Assembly (NCBI GenBank): GCA_018883305.1
Contig: VEQI01000225.1
Location: 1-5,845 of the forward strand
From: Limnohabitans sp.
GTDB taxonomy: Bacteria > Pseudomonadota > Gammaproteobacteria > Burkholderiales > Burkholderiaceae_C
Direction: 5' to 3'
DNA length: 5,845 bases
This document shows positions 1-5,328 of the stretch, one piece after another; position 1 is the first letter of the stretch, and every line of letters starts with the position of its first letter. The notes under the pieces are model-generated. The model did no database searches. It saw only the letters and a list, made by a program, of their open reading frames with translations, and had not been told where the DNA came from. The position numbers and the translations under genes were made by a program.

Positions 1-515
1 CGGCAGGTGTTCATGACGATGGCCAGGGTGCTGTAGTAACCGTAGTGCGCCACAATATCGATCACGCCCTTTTCACCAAAGCGCTCCAGCGCGCGGGCGT
101 AGGTGGCGTCGCTCACACTGCGGTTGGCGCGCAGCTCTTCCAGCATGTCATAAATGATGGCTTCTTCGTTGGTCATGTTGTCAGGACGACGACCTTCCAG
201 CAAGGCATCACAGGTGGCGGGCAGCACGCCTTCACGCTCAGCGATGGGTCTGTGAATGGCCCACTCCACGGGTTGGGACCAGTGTCGTGCCACCACCAAC
301 ACGGCAAACTCTGAGTTGCGCAACCCCACCGTGTTGTGAAAGCGCAGGTATTCGCCCACTTTTTGCAGACGGCTCATCAGCTCCGGGCTGCGCACCAAGG
401 GCACAAAGGGGCCGCCAATCTTGCCGCGTGGGCCGCTGGTGAGTTCCACCATGGCGGCGCGTTGTTCAGGGGTCATGCGATCTTCGGGGATCGGGGGCAT
501 GCGGTCTCGTGACAT
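1..515 (-). CDS. Carboxymuconolactone decarboxylase (CMD) family protein, C-terminus cut by window edge
   Basis: The visible 171 complete residues match the CMD/AhpD-like fold family in its PcaC-like form. An N-terminal stretch (about 28-45) reads GPRGKIGGPFVPL. A helix around 66-80 contains RNSEFAVLVVARHW, followed by EWAIH at 84-88, which supplies the Glu and His usual at the CMD active site. There is no CxxC pair, so this is not a peroxidase-type AhpD. The frame runs off base 1; PcaC-like members usually end near 185-190 residues, so perhaps 15-20 are missing. The start at 515 has AGGA about 7 bases upstream. It lies 57 bases after the flavin reductase stop, on the same strand, so it is probably the third gene of the Bug-reductase-CMD operon. 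Family members in such clusters act on ring-cleavage products or as hydrolase/decarboxylase-like accessories, but the true substrate cannot be read here. The family call is firm; the reaction is unknown. Confidence 0.88.
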   Translation of the reverse strand, partial: MSRDRMPPIPEDRMTPEQRAAMVELTSGPRGKIGGPFVPLVRSPELMSRLQKVGEYLRFHNTVGLRNSEFAVLVVARHWSQPVEWAIHRPIAEREGVLPATCDALLEGRRPDNMTNEEAIIYDMLEELRANRSVSDATYARALERFGEKGVIDIVAHYGYYSTLAIVMNTC

Positions 516-572
516 GGCAGTTCCTGCTTGATGGGGGACGGGATGGAATGAAAACGGAGCAACCGAAGGTGT

Positions 573-1061
573 TCAGACGCCGGTGAGTTGCCCCGCCCAG
601 AACAGCAGGGGGCGCTGATCATGGGTTTGGTATTCATGGACGCGAGACAGCACGATCCAGTGGTCGCCGCCTTCCAGCAGCGACTCGGTCTCGCATTCAA
701 AATGGGCGGCCACGCCGTCCAACACGGGTGGGCCTTGCTCGGCGTTACGCGCCAAGTCAACGCCTTCAAATTTGTCCAGCTTGGGGTTGGCAAAGCGACG
801 GGCCAGCTCACCCTGGTCGTGAGCCAAGACATGGATGACATGGCGCTTGCCCACGGCAAATTGCGCCAGGTTGGGTGAGGTACGGGCAATGGACCACAGC
901 ACCAGCCGGGGCTGCAGTGACACCGAGTTGAAGCTGCTGACCGTCAGGCCCACCGAACGCCCGGTGTCGTCGTCACGGGTGGTGATCACGGTCACGCCCG
1001 TGGGGAACACGCCCAGGGCGTTGCGAAAGGCGCGGGTTTCATCGACAGTGGCTTGCGTCAT
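573..1061 (-). CDS. Flavin reductase (FMN-binding, HpaC-like), reductase of a two-component monooxygenase
   Basis: This 162-residue cytoplasmic protein has the usual length and landmarks of the flavin reductase-like FMN-binding split-barrel family. FPTGVTVIT lies at 19-27. GLTVSSFNSVSLQPRLVL lies at 38-55, forming the flavin-binding strand-loop with the conserved S/N residues. GDHWIVLSRV lies at 132-141, carrying the conserved GDH, and the C-terminus ends LLFWAGQ. Known relatives such as HpaC use NAD(P)H to reduce free FMN or FAD, which diffuses to a partner monooxygenase. The obvious partner is the luciferase-like monooxygenase encoded divergently at 2387-3502. The start at 1061 has AGGA about 7 bases upstream. 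It lies 134 bases downstream of the Bug gene and 57 bases upstream of the CMD gene, all on one strand. Preference for FMN over FAD, or NADH over NADPH, cannot be judged from the sequence. Confidence 0.93.
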   Translation of the reverse strand: MTQATVDETRAFRNALGVFPTGVTVITTRDDDTGRSVGLTVSSFNSVSLQPRLVLWSIARTSPNLAQFAVGKRHVIHVLAHDQGELARRFANPKLDKFEGVDLARNAEQGPPVLDGVAAHFECETESLLEGGDHWIVLSRVHEYQTHDQRPLLFWAGQLTGV

Positions 1062-1195
1062 CGCATTTCCTGAGCAGACATTTCAATACATCAGAGTTGA
1101 CCATGGACGGCGCCGTCAGTCGTACGCCAACGCGACAACACTCCCTCTCGGCACCATTGTGCCAGCCGGCACGGGCCAGTCGCCCCGGGTAAAGG
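1062..1195. other. Intercistronic gap between Bug and flavin reductase genes
   Basis: These 134 bases hold no supportable gene. They contain a set of overlapping short hairpins just after the Bug stop (1150-1172), a perfect 12-base palindrome GACGGCGCCGTC (1106-1117), and the AGGA Shine-Dalgarno of the flavin reductase near its end. I see no clear sigma-70 promoter reading leftward. The gap is long for an operon, so an internal promoter or processing site is possible but not demonstrated. Confidence 0.6.
1150..1172 (-). other. Mutually exclusive short hairpins downstream of the Bug stop
   Basis: The plus strand reads GGCAC-CATT-GTGCC-AGCC-GGCAC. The central GTGCC (1159-1163) can pair with either flanking GGCAC (1150-1154 or 1168-1172), giving two alternative stems of 5 base pairs with 4-base loops. 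In the leftward transcript they lie about 25 bases after the Bug stop codon. No U-run follows, so this is not a classical intrinsic terminator. It may be a 3'-end stabiliser for the Bug message, or chance in GC-rich sequence. Confidence 0.35.
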
Positions 1196-2185
1196 TTACA
1201 TGGGCTTGAAGCCAATGTCCTTGATGAGTTTGCTCCAGCCCGCGAAATCGCGGTTGAGCAGTTCGGTGAAGTATTCGGGAGCTTCGGTGTGAATGTCCAG
1301 ACCCAGCTTTTTCATCCGATCGCGCACATCGGGTTGTTGCAGCGCCCAGTTGATTTCCTTGTTCAACGTGGTCACGATCTCCTTGGACAAGCCCGCCGGA
1401 GCAATCATGCCAAACCAGCCGCCCGAGGCAAAGCCAGGCAGCGTTTCGGCAATGGTGGGAACGTTGGGGTAATCGGGTGAGCGGGTGGCGCGTGCAATGC
1501 CCAGCAGACGCAGCTTGCCCGAGTCCGCCAGCGGCTGAACCGAGATGAATGAACCCATGGTGGCGTGGATCTCGCCGCCCATCATCTGGGTGAACACATC
1601 GCTCATGGCGCGGTAAGGCACGTGCATGTATTCAAACCCGGCCATCACGCGGAACTGTTCCGTGGCCATGTGCAGGAAGGCGCCTTCGCCGTTGGTGCCG
1701 AAGGTGAGCTTGCCAGGGTTGGCGCGGCCATAGTCGATCAGGTCCTGCACCGTTTTGAAGGGCGTCTTGGGACTGACCGCCAGGCCCAGAAAGTTGGAGG
1801 CCATCATCGCAATGGGGGTGAAGTCCTTGCGTGAGTCATACGCGACCTTGGCATAGGCCAGTGGCACGATGACCATGTTGCCGCCCTGACCACAGCCCAG
1901 TGTGTAGCCATCCGGGGCGGCCTGCTTGATGAGCGTGAGGCCCAACTGGCCGGCCGAGCCCGCGCGGTTGTCAATCACCACCGGCTGACCCAGGCGCTCG
2001 GTGAGCTTGGGGGCCACCAGCCGCGCCAGGATGTCGCAACTGTCACCACTGCCTGCGGGCACGATGATGCGGATGGGCTTGTTGGGATAGGTCTGTGCCC
2101 AGGTACCGGTAGCCGCCATGGCAGCCGCGCCGCCCATCAGACCGGCCAGCAACCAGCGAGACACCAAAGAAGAAAAGCGTCGCAT
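1196..2185 (-). CDS. Bug-family (TctC-like) tripartite tricarboxylate transporter substrate-binding protein
   Basis: This is a 329-residue secreted solute-binding protein. Residues 1-30 form a signal peptide: positive MRR, then a hydrophobic core WLLAGLMGGAAAMAA, and likely cleavage after TWA at 30. The mature protein opens YPNKPIRIIVP, followed by the first ligand loop GSGDSCDILARL (45-56), then LGQPVVIDNRAGSAG (65-79) and APDGYTL (90-96). It ends DIGFKPM, typical of Bug proteins. Known members bind carboxylates or other small organic molecules in the periplasm. No TctA/TctB membrane partners are visible, as is common for orphan Bug genes in Burkholderiales. An in-frame ATG at 2197 is less likely because it lacks a ribosome site, whereas the ATG at 2185 has GAGG 6 bases upstream. 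Cys50 and Cys98 both fall in expected ligand loops. It is the first gene of the leftward operon and diverges from the LLM monooxygenase, suggesting that it captures the pathway substrate. Confidence 0.95.
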   Translation of the reverse strand: MRRFSSLVSRWLLAGLMGGAAAMAATGTWAQTYPNKPIRIIVPAGSGDSCDILARLVAPKLTERLGQPVVIDNRAGSAGQLGLTLIKQAAPDGYTLGCGQGGNMVIVPLAYAKVAYDSRKDFTPIAMMASNFLGLAVSPKTPFKTVQDLIDYGRANPGKLTFGTNGEGAFLHMATEQFRVMAGFEYMHVPYRAMSDVFTQMMGGEIHATMGSFISVQPLADSGKLRLLGIARATRSPDYPNVPTIAETLPGFASGGWFGMIAPAGLSKEIVTTLNKEINWALQQPDVRDRMKKLGLDIHTEAPEYFTELLNRDFAGWSKLIKDIGFKPM

Positions 2186-2191
2186 GTTTAA

Positions 2192-2195
2192 CCTC
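2192..2195 (-). promoter_or_regulatory. Shine-Dalgarno deciding the Bug start
   Basis: Reading leftward, GAGG is followed by six bases (TTAAAC) and then ATG at 2185. The GAGG lies directly after the alternative upstream ATG (2197), which has only a pyrimidine-rich CACCCCACGTTTTC before it. This favours the 329-residue product over the 333-residue one. Confidence 0.7.
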
Positions 2196-2207
2196 ATGAA
2201 AACGTGG

Positions 2208-2224
2208 GGTGGCGTCTAGCCACC
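2208..2224. repeat. Inverted repeat GGTGGC-GTCTA-GCCACC, candidate operator
   Basis: A perfect 6-base-arm repeat with a 5-base centre lies 23 bases upstream of the Bug ATG, in its presumed 5' leader or promoter. It has the same 6-5-6 geometry as the repeat at 3523-3539, and both centres begin GTC, though the arms differ. It could be a dimeric-regulator site or an mRNA leader hairpin that would sit close to the ribosome site. Confidence 0.4.
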
Positions 2225-2349
2225 GTCTGCCAATGGGGGCCCTGAATTCGGGGCGAGGCGAAGCTTAGCAGTCCGCGGCCTGGGATGGAGTCTCCTTCTA
2301 AATCTGTGGACTATCGTCCTTGCGACAGGTCGAGAGACTGGGGGCGGCT

Positions 2350-2367
2350 AAGAATCCCGCCATTCTT
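2350..2367. repeat. Inverted repeat AAGAAT-CCCGCC-ATTCTT, candidate operator or leader hairpin
   Basis: Perfect 6-base arms flank a GC-only 6-base centre, ending 4 bases before the LLM Shine-Dalgarno (2372-2377). AT-rich arms around a GC centre are less expected by chance in this GC-rich DNA. It may be a regulator site downstream of the promoter or a weak RNA hairpin that affects ribosome access. Confidence 0.4.
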
Positions 2368-2371
2368 TCGC

Positions 2372-2377
2372 GAGAGG
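2372..2377 (+). promoter_or_regulatory. Shine-Dalgarno deciding the LLM monooxygenase start
   Basis: GAGAGG lies 9 bases before the ATG at 2387. The frame stays open upstream to an ATG at 2285, but that codon has no ribosome site and would add 34 residues unlike the family N-terminus. Family proteins begin at or near the RLGYF strand. Confidence 0.7.
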
Positions 2378-2386
2378 TTTCACGTC

Positions 2387-3502
2387 ATGCGCCTTGGCTA
2401 CTTCACCATGCCCTTGCATCCTTTGGAGCGGGACACCACACAAACCTTGCAAGAGGACCGCCAGGCCATCATCCTGGCGGACAAGCTGGGCTTTCACGAT
2501 GCGTTTGTGGGCGAGCACCTGACCGACAAGGCCGAGAACGTTACCAACAGCCTGCTGTTTCTGGCCACGCTGATTGGCGATACTCAGCAGATCAAGTTGG
2601 GCACGGGCACGTCCAATTTGTCGCACTCACATCCCACGCTGATTGCATCTCAGGTGGCCATGTTTGATCATCTGGCCAAGGGGCGCTTCATCTTTGGCAT
2701 CAGCCCGGGGGCGTTGGCGTCGGATGCCGAGGCACTGGGCATCCTGGACCAGGACCGCAACAAGATCTTTGCCGAAGCCATCGATGTCATTCTGGCCATC
2801 TGGGAACGTGAGCCGCCCTATGACATTGATCTGCCTGGCAACCGCTTCAAGGTCACGACCCGCACCACACAAGTTCCCGCCATCGGTCGTGGCATTTTGA
2901 TGAGACCGTATCAAGACCGGTTGCCCGAAATCGTGGGCACCGTGGTGGCGCCCAATTCCAAAGGCGTGATCGCCATGGGGCAGCGCAACTTCCACCCCAT
3001 GTCGGCCAACTTCTTGTTGTCGCAATGGCTGCCCAGTCACTGGGCCAACTATGCGCAAGGCAAACAGTCGGTGGGGCAGGTGGCCGACCCCAGTGACTGG
3101 CGAGTGGCGCGCACGGTGTTTGTGGCAGATGATGATGCCACCGCGCAAGCCTACGGCAAACAAGATGCCAACAGTCCTTACCGCTATTACTACCGGCAGA
3201 TGCTGACCAAAATGAAAATGTCCAAGCGACATGTCATCTTCAAGCGCTCCGAGGACGAGGACGACAGCCTGCTGACGCTGGAGCGCGTGCTCGATGACCT
3301 GGTCATCTGCGGCACCGTCAACCAGGTGGTGGACCAAGTGCTGGCGCTGCGCGAGGAGGTGGGTGACTTTGGTGAGCTGGTATATGCCGGCATGGACCAG
3401 GTGGACCCGCGGTTGTCCAGCCGCTCCATGGAACTGATGGCCCATGAAGTGATGCCGCGCGTGAACGAGGCCATCCGCCAAGGCCACAAGATCAACGCCT
3501 GA
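2387..3502 (+). CDS. LLM-class (luciferase-like) flavin-dependent monooxygenase
   Basis: This 371-residue enzyme has a TIM-barrel luciferase-like fold. MRLGYFTMPLHP (1-12) is the first strand. GFHDAFVGEHL (35-45) holds the conserved Glu-His pair (E43-H44). IKLGTGTSNL (69-78) and HLAKGRFIFGISPG (95-108) are the usual flavin and phosphate-side segments. GTVNQVVDQVLAL (309-321) is the C-terminal GT-x-x-x-V motif. Such enzymes use reduced FMN from a separate reductase to insert oxygen, for example in Baeyer-Villiger, hydroxylation or desulfonation reactions. The N-terminus resembles the limonene-monooxygenase-like subgroup, but that label is often over-applied and I do not assign limonene as substrate. 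The reductase partner is probably the product of 573-1061. F420 use is less likely in this type of organism. It leads the rightward unit, with bdhA 73 bases downstream. The family is certain; the substrate is unknown. Confidence 0.93.
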   Translation: MRLGYFTMPLHPLERDTTQTLQEDRQAIILADKLGFHDAFVGEHLTDKAENVTNSLLFLATLIGDTQQIKLGTGTSNLSHSHPTLIASQVAMFDHLAKGRFIFGISPGALASDAEALGILDQDRNKIFAEAIDVILAIWEREPPYDIDLPGNRFKVTTRTTQVPAIGRGILMRPYQDRLPEIVGTVVAPNSKGVIAMGQRNFHPMSANFLLSQWLPSHWANYAQGKQSVGQVADPSDWRVARTVFVADDDATAQAYGKQDANSPYRYYYRQMLTKMKMSKRHVIFKRSEDEDDSLLTLERVLDDLVICGTVNQVVDQVLALREEVGDFGELVYAGMDQVDPRLSSRSMELMAHEVMPRVNEAIRQGHKINA

Positions 3503-3522
3503 GAAGGCCCGCCTCGCGTCAG

Positions 3523-3539
3523 TCCGGTGTCAGACCGGA
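3523..3539. repeat. Inverted repeat TCCGGT-GTCAG-ACCGGA upstream of bdhA
   Basis: Perfect 6-base arms with a 5-base centre sit 20 bases after the LLM stop; the stem could extend by a G-T and an A-T pair. No T-run follows immediately (TTCCCTCTACAATTTTT comes next), so it is a poor intrinsic terminator. It covers the place where a -35 box would lie for the TACAAT at 3547, which makes a regulator-binding site plausible. Confidence 0.42.
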
Positions 3540-3546
3540 TTCCCTC

Positions 3547-3552
3547 TACAAT
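3547..3552 (+). promoter_or_regulatory. Candidate -10 element (TACAAT) for bdhA
   Basis: TACAAT differs from TATAAT by one base and lies 24 bases before the bdhA ATG, followed by a T-rich stretch. The 17-base-distant -35 position (around 3524-3529) reads CCGGTG, a poor match that falls inside the inverted repeat. If it is a promoter, it is probably activator-assisted and would let bdhA be expressed apart from the LLM gene. Confidence 0.35.
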
Positions 3553-3563
3553 TTTTCTTTTTG

Positions 3564-3570
3564 AAGGGGG
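3564..3570 (+). promoter_or_regulatory. Shine-Dalgarno deciding the bdhA start
   Basis: AAGGGGG lies 5 bases before the ATG at 3576. An in-frame TTG at 3561 would place this ribosome site inside the coding region and add five residues before the conserved MLKGKTALVTG start of the family, so it is rejected. Confidence 0.75.
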
Positions 3571-3575
3571 AAATC

Positions 3576-4346
3576 ATGCTGAAGGGAAAAACCGCACTCG
3601 TCACCGGATCGACCAGCGGCATTGGGCTGGGCATTGCCCTGTCACTGGCCAAGGAAGGTGCGCGCATCGTCCTGAATGGCTTTGGTGATAGCCAACCCGC
3701 CATCGATGCGGTCAAGGCCTTGGGCGTGGACGTGCGCTACCACGGCGCTGACATGTCCAAGCCCGATGAAATCGCCGACATGATGGCGTTTGCCGCCGCC
3801 GAGTTTGGTCGCGTGGACGTGCTGGTCAACAACGCCGGCATTCAGCATGTGTCCGCCGTGGAAGATTTTCCGGTGGAGCGCTGGGACGCGGTGATTGCCA
3901 TCAATCTCTCCAGCGCCTTTCACACCACGCGCCTGGCACTGCCCGCCATGCGCCAGGCCAAGTGGGGTCGCATCATCAACGTGGCGTCGGCGCACGGCCT
4001 GGTGGCTTCAGCCAACAAGTCGGCCTATGTGGCGGCCAAGCACGGCATTGTGGGGCTGACCAAGGTGGTGGCCCTGGAAGCGGCCACCTCCGGTGTCACC
4101 GTCAACGCCATTTGCCCGGGCTGGGTGCTGACCCCGCTGGTGGAAAAACAGATTGTGGCCAAGGCCCAGGCCGCCGGCATCAGCCGAGAGCAGGCCGAGC
4201 GTGAGCTGTTGGGCGAAAAGCAGCCCTCGCTGCGCTTCACCACGCCCGAGCAGTTGGGCGGACTGGCGGTGTTCATGTGCTCACCCGCCGGTGACAACGT
4301 GTGTGGCGTGGCCTGGAACGTCGACGGCGGCTGGGTGGCCCAGTAA
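3576..4346 (+). CDS. bdhA: D-3-hydroxybutyrate dehydrogenase (short-chain dehydrogenase)
   Basis: This 256-residue cytoplasmic SDR interconverts D-3-hydroxybutyrate and acetoacetate using NAD(H), in ketone body and PHB turnover. The cofactor motif TGSTSGIG is at 10-17, NNAG at 85-88, and the catalytic tetrad is N110, S138, Y151, K155, spaced as in the Pseudomonas fragi enzyme (N114, S142, Y155, K159). The substrate-binding residues recalled for that enzyme all have counterparts four positions earlier: Q90, H140, K148, W183, Q192 and W253. This makes the assignment more specific than a generic SDR call. The C-terminus GVAWNVDGGWVAQ is typical of bacterial BdhA. The gene follows the LLM monooxygenase by 73 bases, with its own possible promoter. 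It ends 13 bases from the convergent BKACE gene, whose expected product is acetoacetate, the substrate of this enzyme. Confidence 0.95.
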   Translation: MLKGKTALVTGSTSGIGLGIALSLAKEGARIVLNGFGDSQPAIDAVKALGVDVRYHGADMSKPDEIADMMAFAAAEFGRVDVLVNNAGIQHVSAVEDFPVERWDAVIAINLSSAFHTTRLALPAMRQAKWGRIINVASAHGLVASANKSAYVAAKHGIVGLTKVVALEAATSGVTVNAICPGWVLTPLVEKQIVAKAQAAGISREQAERELLGEKQPSLRFTTPEQLGGLAVFMCSPAGDNVCGVAWNVDGGWVAQ

Positions 4347-4359
4347 CAACGATTCAGCC
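4347..4359. other. 13-bp gap between convergent bdhA and BKACE genes
   Basis: The two stop codons face each other across CAACGATTCAGCC. There is no room for an intrinsic terminator. The only nearby stem is CTGGG-TGG-CCCAG (4331-4343), inside the last bdhA codons, without a T-run. Transcripts from both sides probably extend into the opposing gene unless Rho acts. Confidence 0.6.
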
Positions 4360-5298
4360 TCAGAACCCGACGTTGGCACCGCCCTTGAGCTTGAGGATTT
4401 CGCGTGCTTCGTCGGGCGTGGCGATTTCCAAGGACAGCGCTTCAATGATGGAGCGAATGCGACGCACCTGCTGTGCGTTGTTCTCCGCCAGCTTGCCCGG
4501 TGAGTCCCACAGCGAGTCCTCCAGGCCCACCCGCACATTGCCGCCCAGCACCACCGACATGTTGGCGGTGGGCATCTGGTGGCGCCCGGCCCCCAGCACC
4601 GACCACACATAGTCGTTGCCGAACAGGCGGTCGGCGGTCTGCTTCATTTGCATCACATGCTCGGGGTGGGGGCCAATCCCACCCAGAATGCCGAACACCG
4701 ACTGAATGAACAGCGGCGGCTCCACGATCTGACGCTCTAAAAAGTGCGCAGCGGTGTAGAGGTGACCGATGTCATAGCACTCGATCTCGAAACGCGTCTG
4801 GTTGGCACGGCAGGATTCCAGGATGTACTGGATGTCCTTGAAGGTGTTCTTGAAAATGCGGCCATCCGACCCCGCGAGATAAGGCTCTTCCCAGGAATGC
4901 TTCCAATTTTTATAGCGTCCCAGCATGGGGTAGAGGCCGAAGTTCATCGACCCCATGTTGAGCGAGGCCACTTCGGGCTTGAGTTGCAACGCGGGTTGCA
5001 AGCGTTCTTCCACGTCCATGGTGGGCGCGCCACCGGTGGTGAAGTTGATCACCACGTCCGAGCGGGACTTGATGTCGGCGGCAAACTCGCGGAAATAGCT
5101 GGGGTCCTGGGTGGGTTGACCGGTTTGCGGATCACGCGCGTGCAGGTGCACGATGGCAGCGCCCGCATCGGCGGCACCCACGGCGGCATCGGCAATCTCC
5201 TGCGGGGTGATGGGCAAGTGCGGCGACATCGTCGGCGTGTGGATGGCGCCGGTCACGGCACAGGTGATGATGACTTTGCGTTTGGGGCGATAGGCCAT
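4360..5298 (-). CDS. Beta-keto acid cleavage enzyme (BKACE family, DUF849, Kce-like)
   Basis: This 312-residue cytoplasmic enzyme has a Zn-dependent TIM barrel. Characterised relatives condense a beta-keto acid with acetyl-CoA to give acetoacetate and a new acyl-CoA; the founding member is 3-keto-5-aminohexanoate cleavage enzyme Kce. Visible landmarks are CAVTGAIHTP (13-22), the zinc motif VHLHARDP with H51 and H53 (50-57), TTGG (87-90), ASLNMGSMNFG (111-121), EIEC (171-174), and RVGLED (256-261) with R256, zinc ligand E260 and D261. These match Kce H46, H48, R226, E230 and D231 as I recall them. Where Kce has E14, which contacts the amino group of its substrate, this protein has I19, so the substrate probably lacks that amine. 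The start at 5298 has GAGGAG 6 bases upstream; an in-frame ATG at 5334 would add 12 unlike residues. It lies 65 bases after the HbpS-like gene and converges on bdhA. Confidence 0.94.
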   Translation of the reverse strand: MAYRPKRKVIITCAVTGAIHTPTMSPHLPITPQEIADAAVGAADAGAAIVHLHARDPQTGQPTQDPSYFREFAADIKSRSDVVINFTTGGAPTMDVEERLQPALQLKPEVASLNMGSMNFGLYPMLGRYKNWKHSWEEPYLAGSDGRIFKNTFKDIQYILESCRANQTRFEIECYDIGHLYTAAHFLERQIVEPPLFIQSVFGILGGIGPHPEHVMQMKQTADRLFGNDYVWSVLGAGRHQMPTANMSVVLGGNVRVGLEDSLWDSPGKLAENNAQQVRRIRSIIEALSLEIATPDEAREILKLKGGANVGF

Positions 5299-5304
5299 GC
5301 GGAG

Positions 5305-5310
5305 CTCCTC
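5305..5310 (-). promoter_or_regulatory. Shine-Dalgarno deciding the BKACE start
   Basis: Reading leftward, GAGGAG is followed by six bases and ATG at 5298. It overlaps the self-complementary GGAGCTCC (5301-5308). The upstream in-frame ATG at 5334 lies inside the intercistronic hairpin, so initiation there is unlikely. Confidence 0.75.
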
Positions 5311-5328
5311 TGGAAAGAATGGACACCG

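Larger units (their letters stand above)
2186..2386. promoter_or_regulatory. Divergent intergenic control region between Bug operon and LLM monooxygenase
   Basis: These 201 bases separate two divergent transcription units and must hold promoters for both. It contains a 6-5-6 inverted repeat near the Bug start (2208-2224), a 6-6-6 inverted repeat near the LLM start (2350-2367), and both Shine-Dalgarno sites. No convincing sigma-70 -35/-10 pair with 16-18 base spacing was found on either strand; a TTGCGA at 2320 lacks a well-placed -10. This fits activator-dependent promoters but does not prove it. No regulator gene lies in the window. Confidence 0.6.

Noticed and set aside
1..515. AhpD-type alkylhydroperoxidase identity for the CMD-family protein
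   Set aside because: The CxxC redox pair that defines AhpD-type enzymes is missing; the EWAIH region fits the PcaC-like side of the family.
473..889. Leftward open frame overlapping the flavin reductase and CMD genes in another frame
   Set aside because: It crosses the end of one real gene and the start of another, is rich in Trp, Pro and Ser, and shows no domain.
1106..1117. Perfect 12-base palindrome GACGGCGCCGTC as an operator
   Set aside because: One to two such palindromes are expected by chance in a window of this size, more in GC-rich sequence, and no half-site pattern recurs.
2320..2354. Sigma-70 promoter TTGCGA with TAAGAA for the LLM gene
   Set aside because: The spacing between the boxes is 23 bases, well outside the 16-18 that work, and both are weak matches.
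2285..2386. N-terminal extension of the LLM monooxygenase from an ATG at 2285
   Set aside because: The added 34 residues look unlike the family and the ATG lacks a ribosome site. The ATG at 2387 has GAGAGG 9 bases upstream and starts at the conserved first strand.
2627..3487. Long open frame (286 codons) antisense to the LLM gene
   Set aside because: It lies wholly inside a clear family gene, has no recognisable domain, and is rich in His, Gln, Gly and Ala as expected for the complement of a GC-biased coding frame.
3523..3562. Intrinsic terminator after the LLM gene
   Set aside because: The stem is present, but the T-rich stretch begins 12 bases after it instead of immediately, so the arrangement does not fit a Rho-independent terminator.
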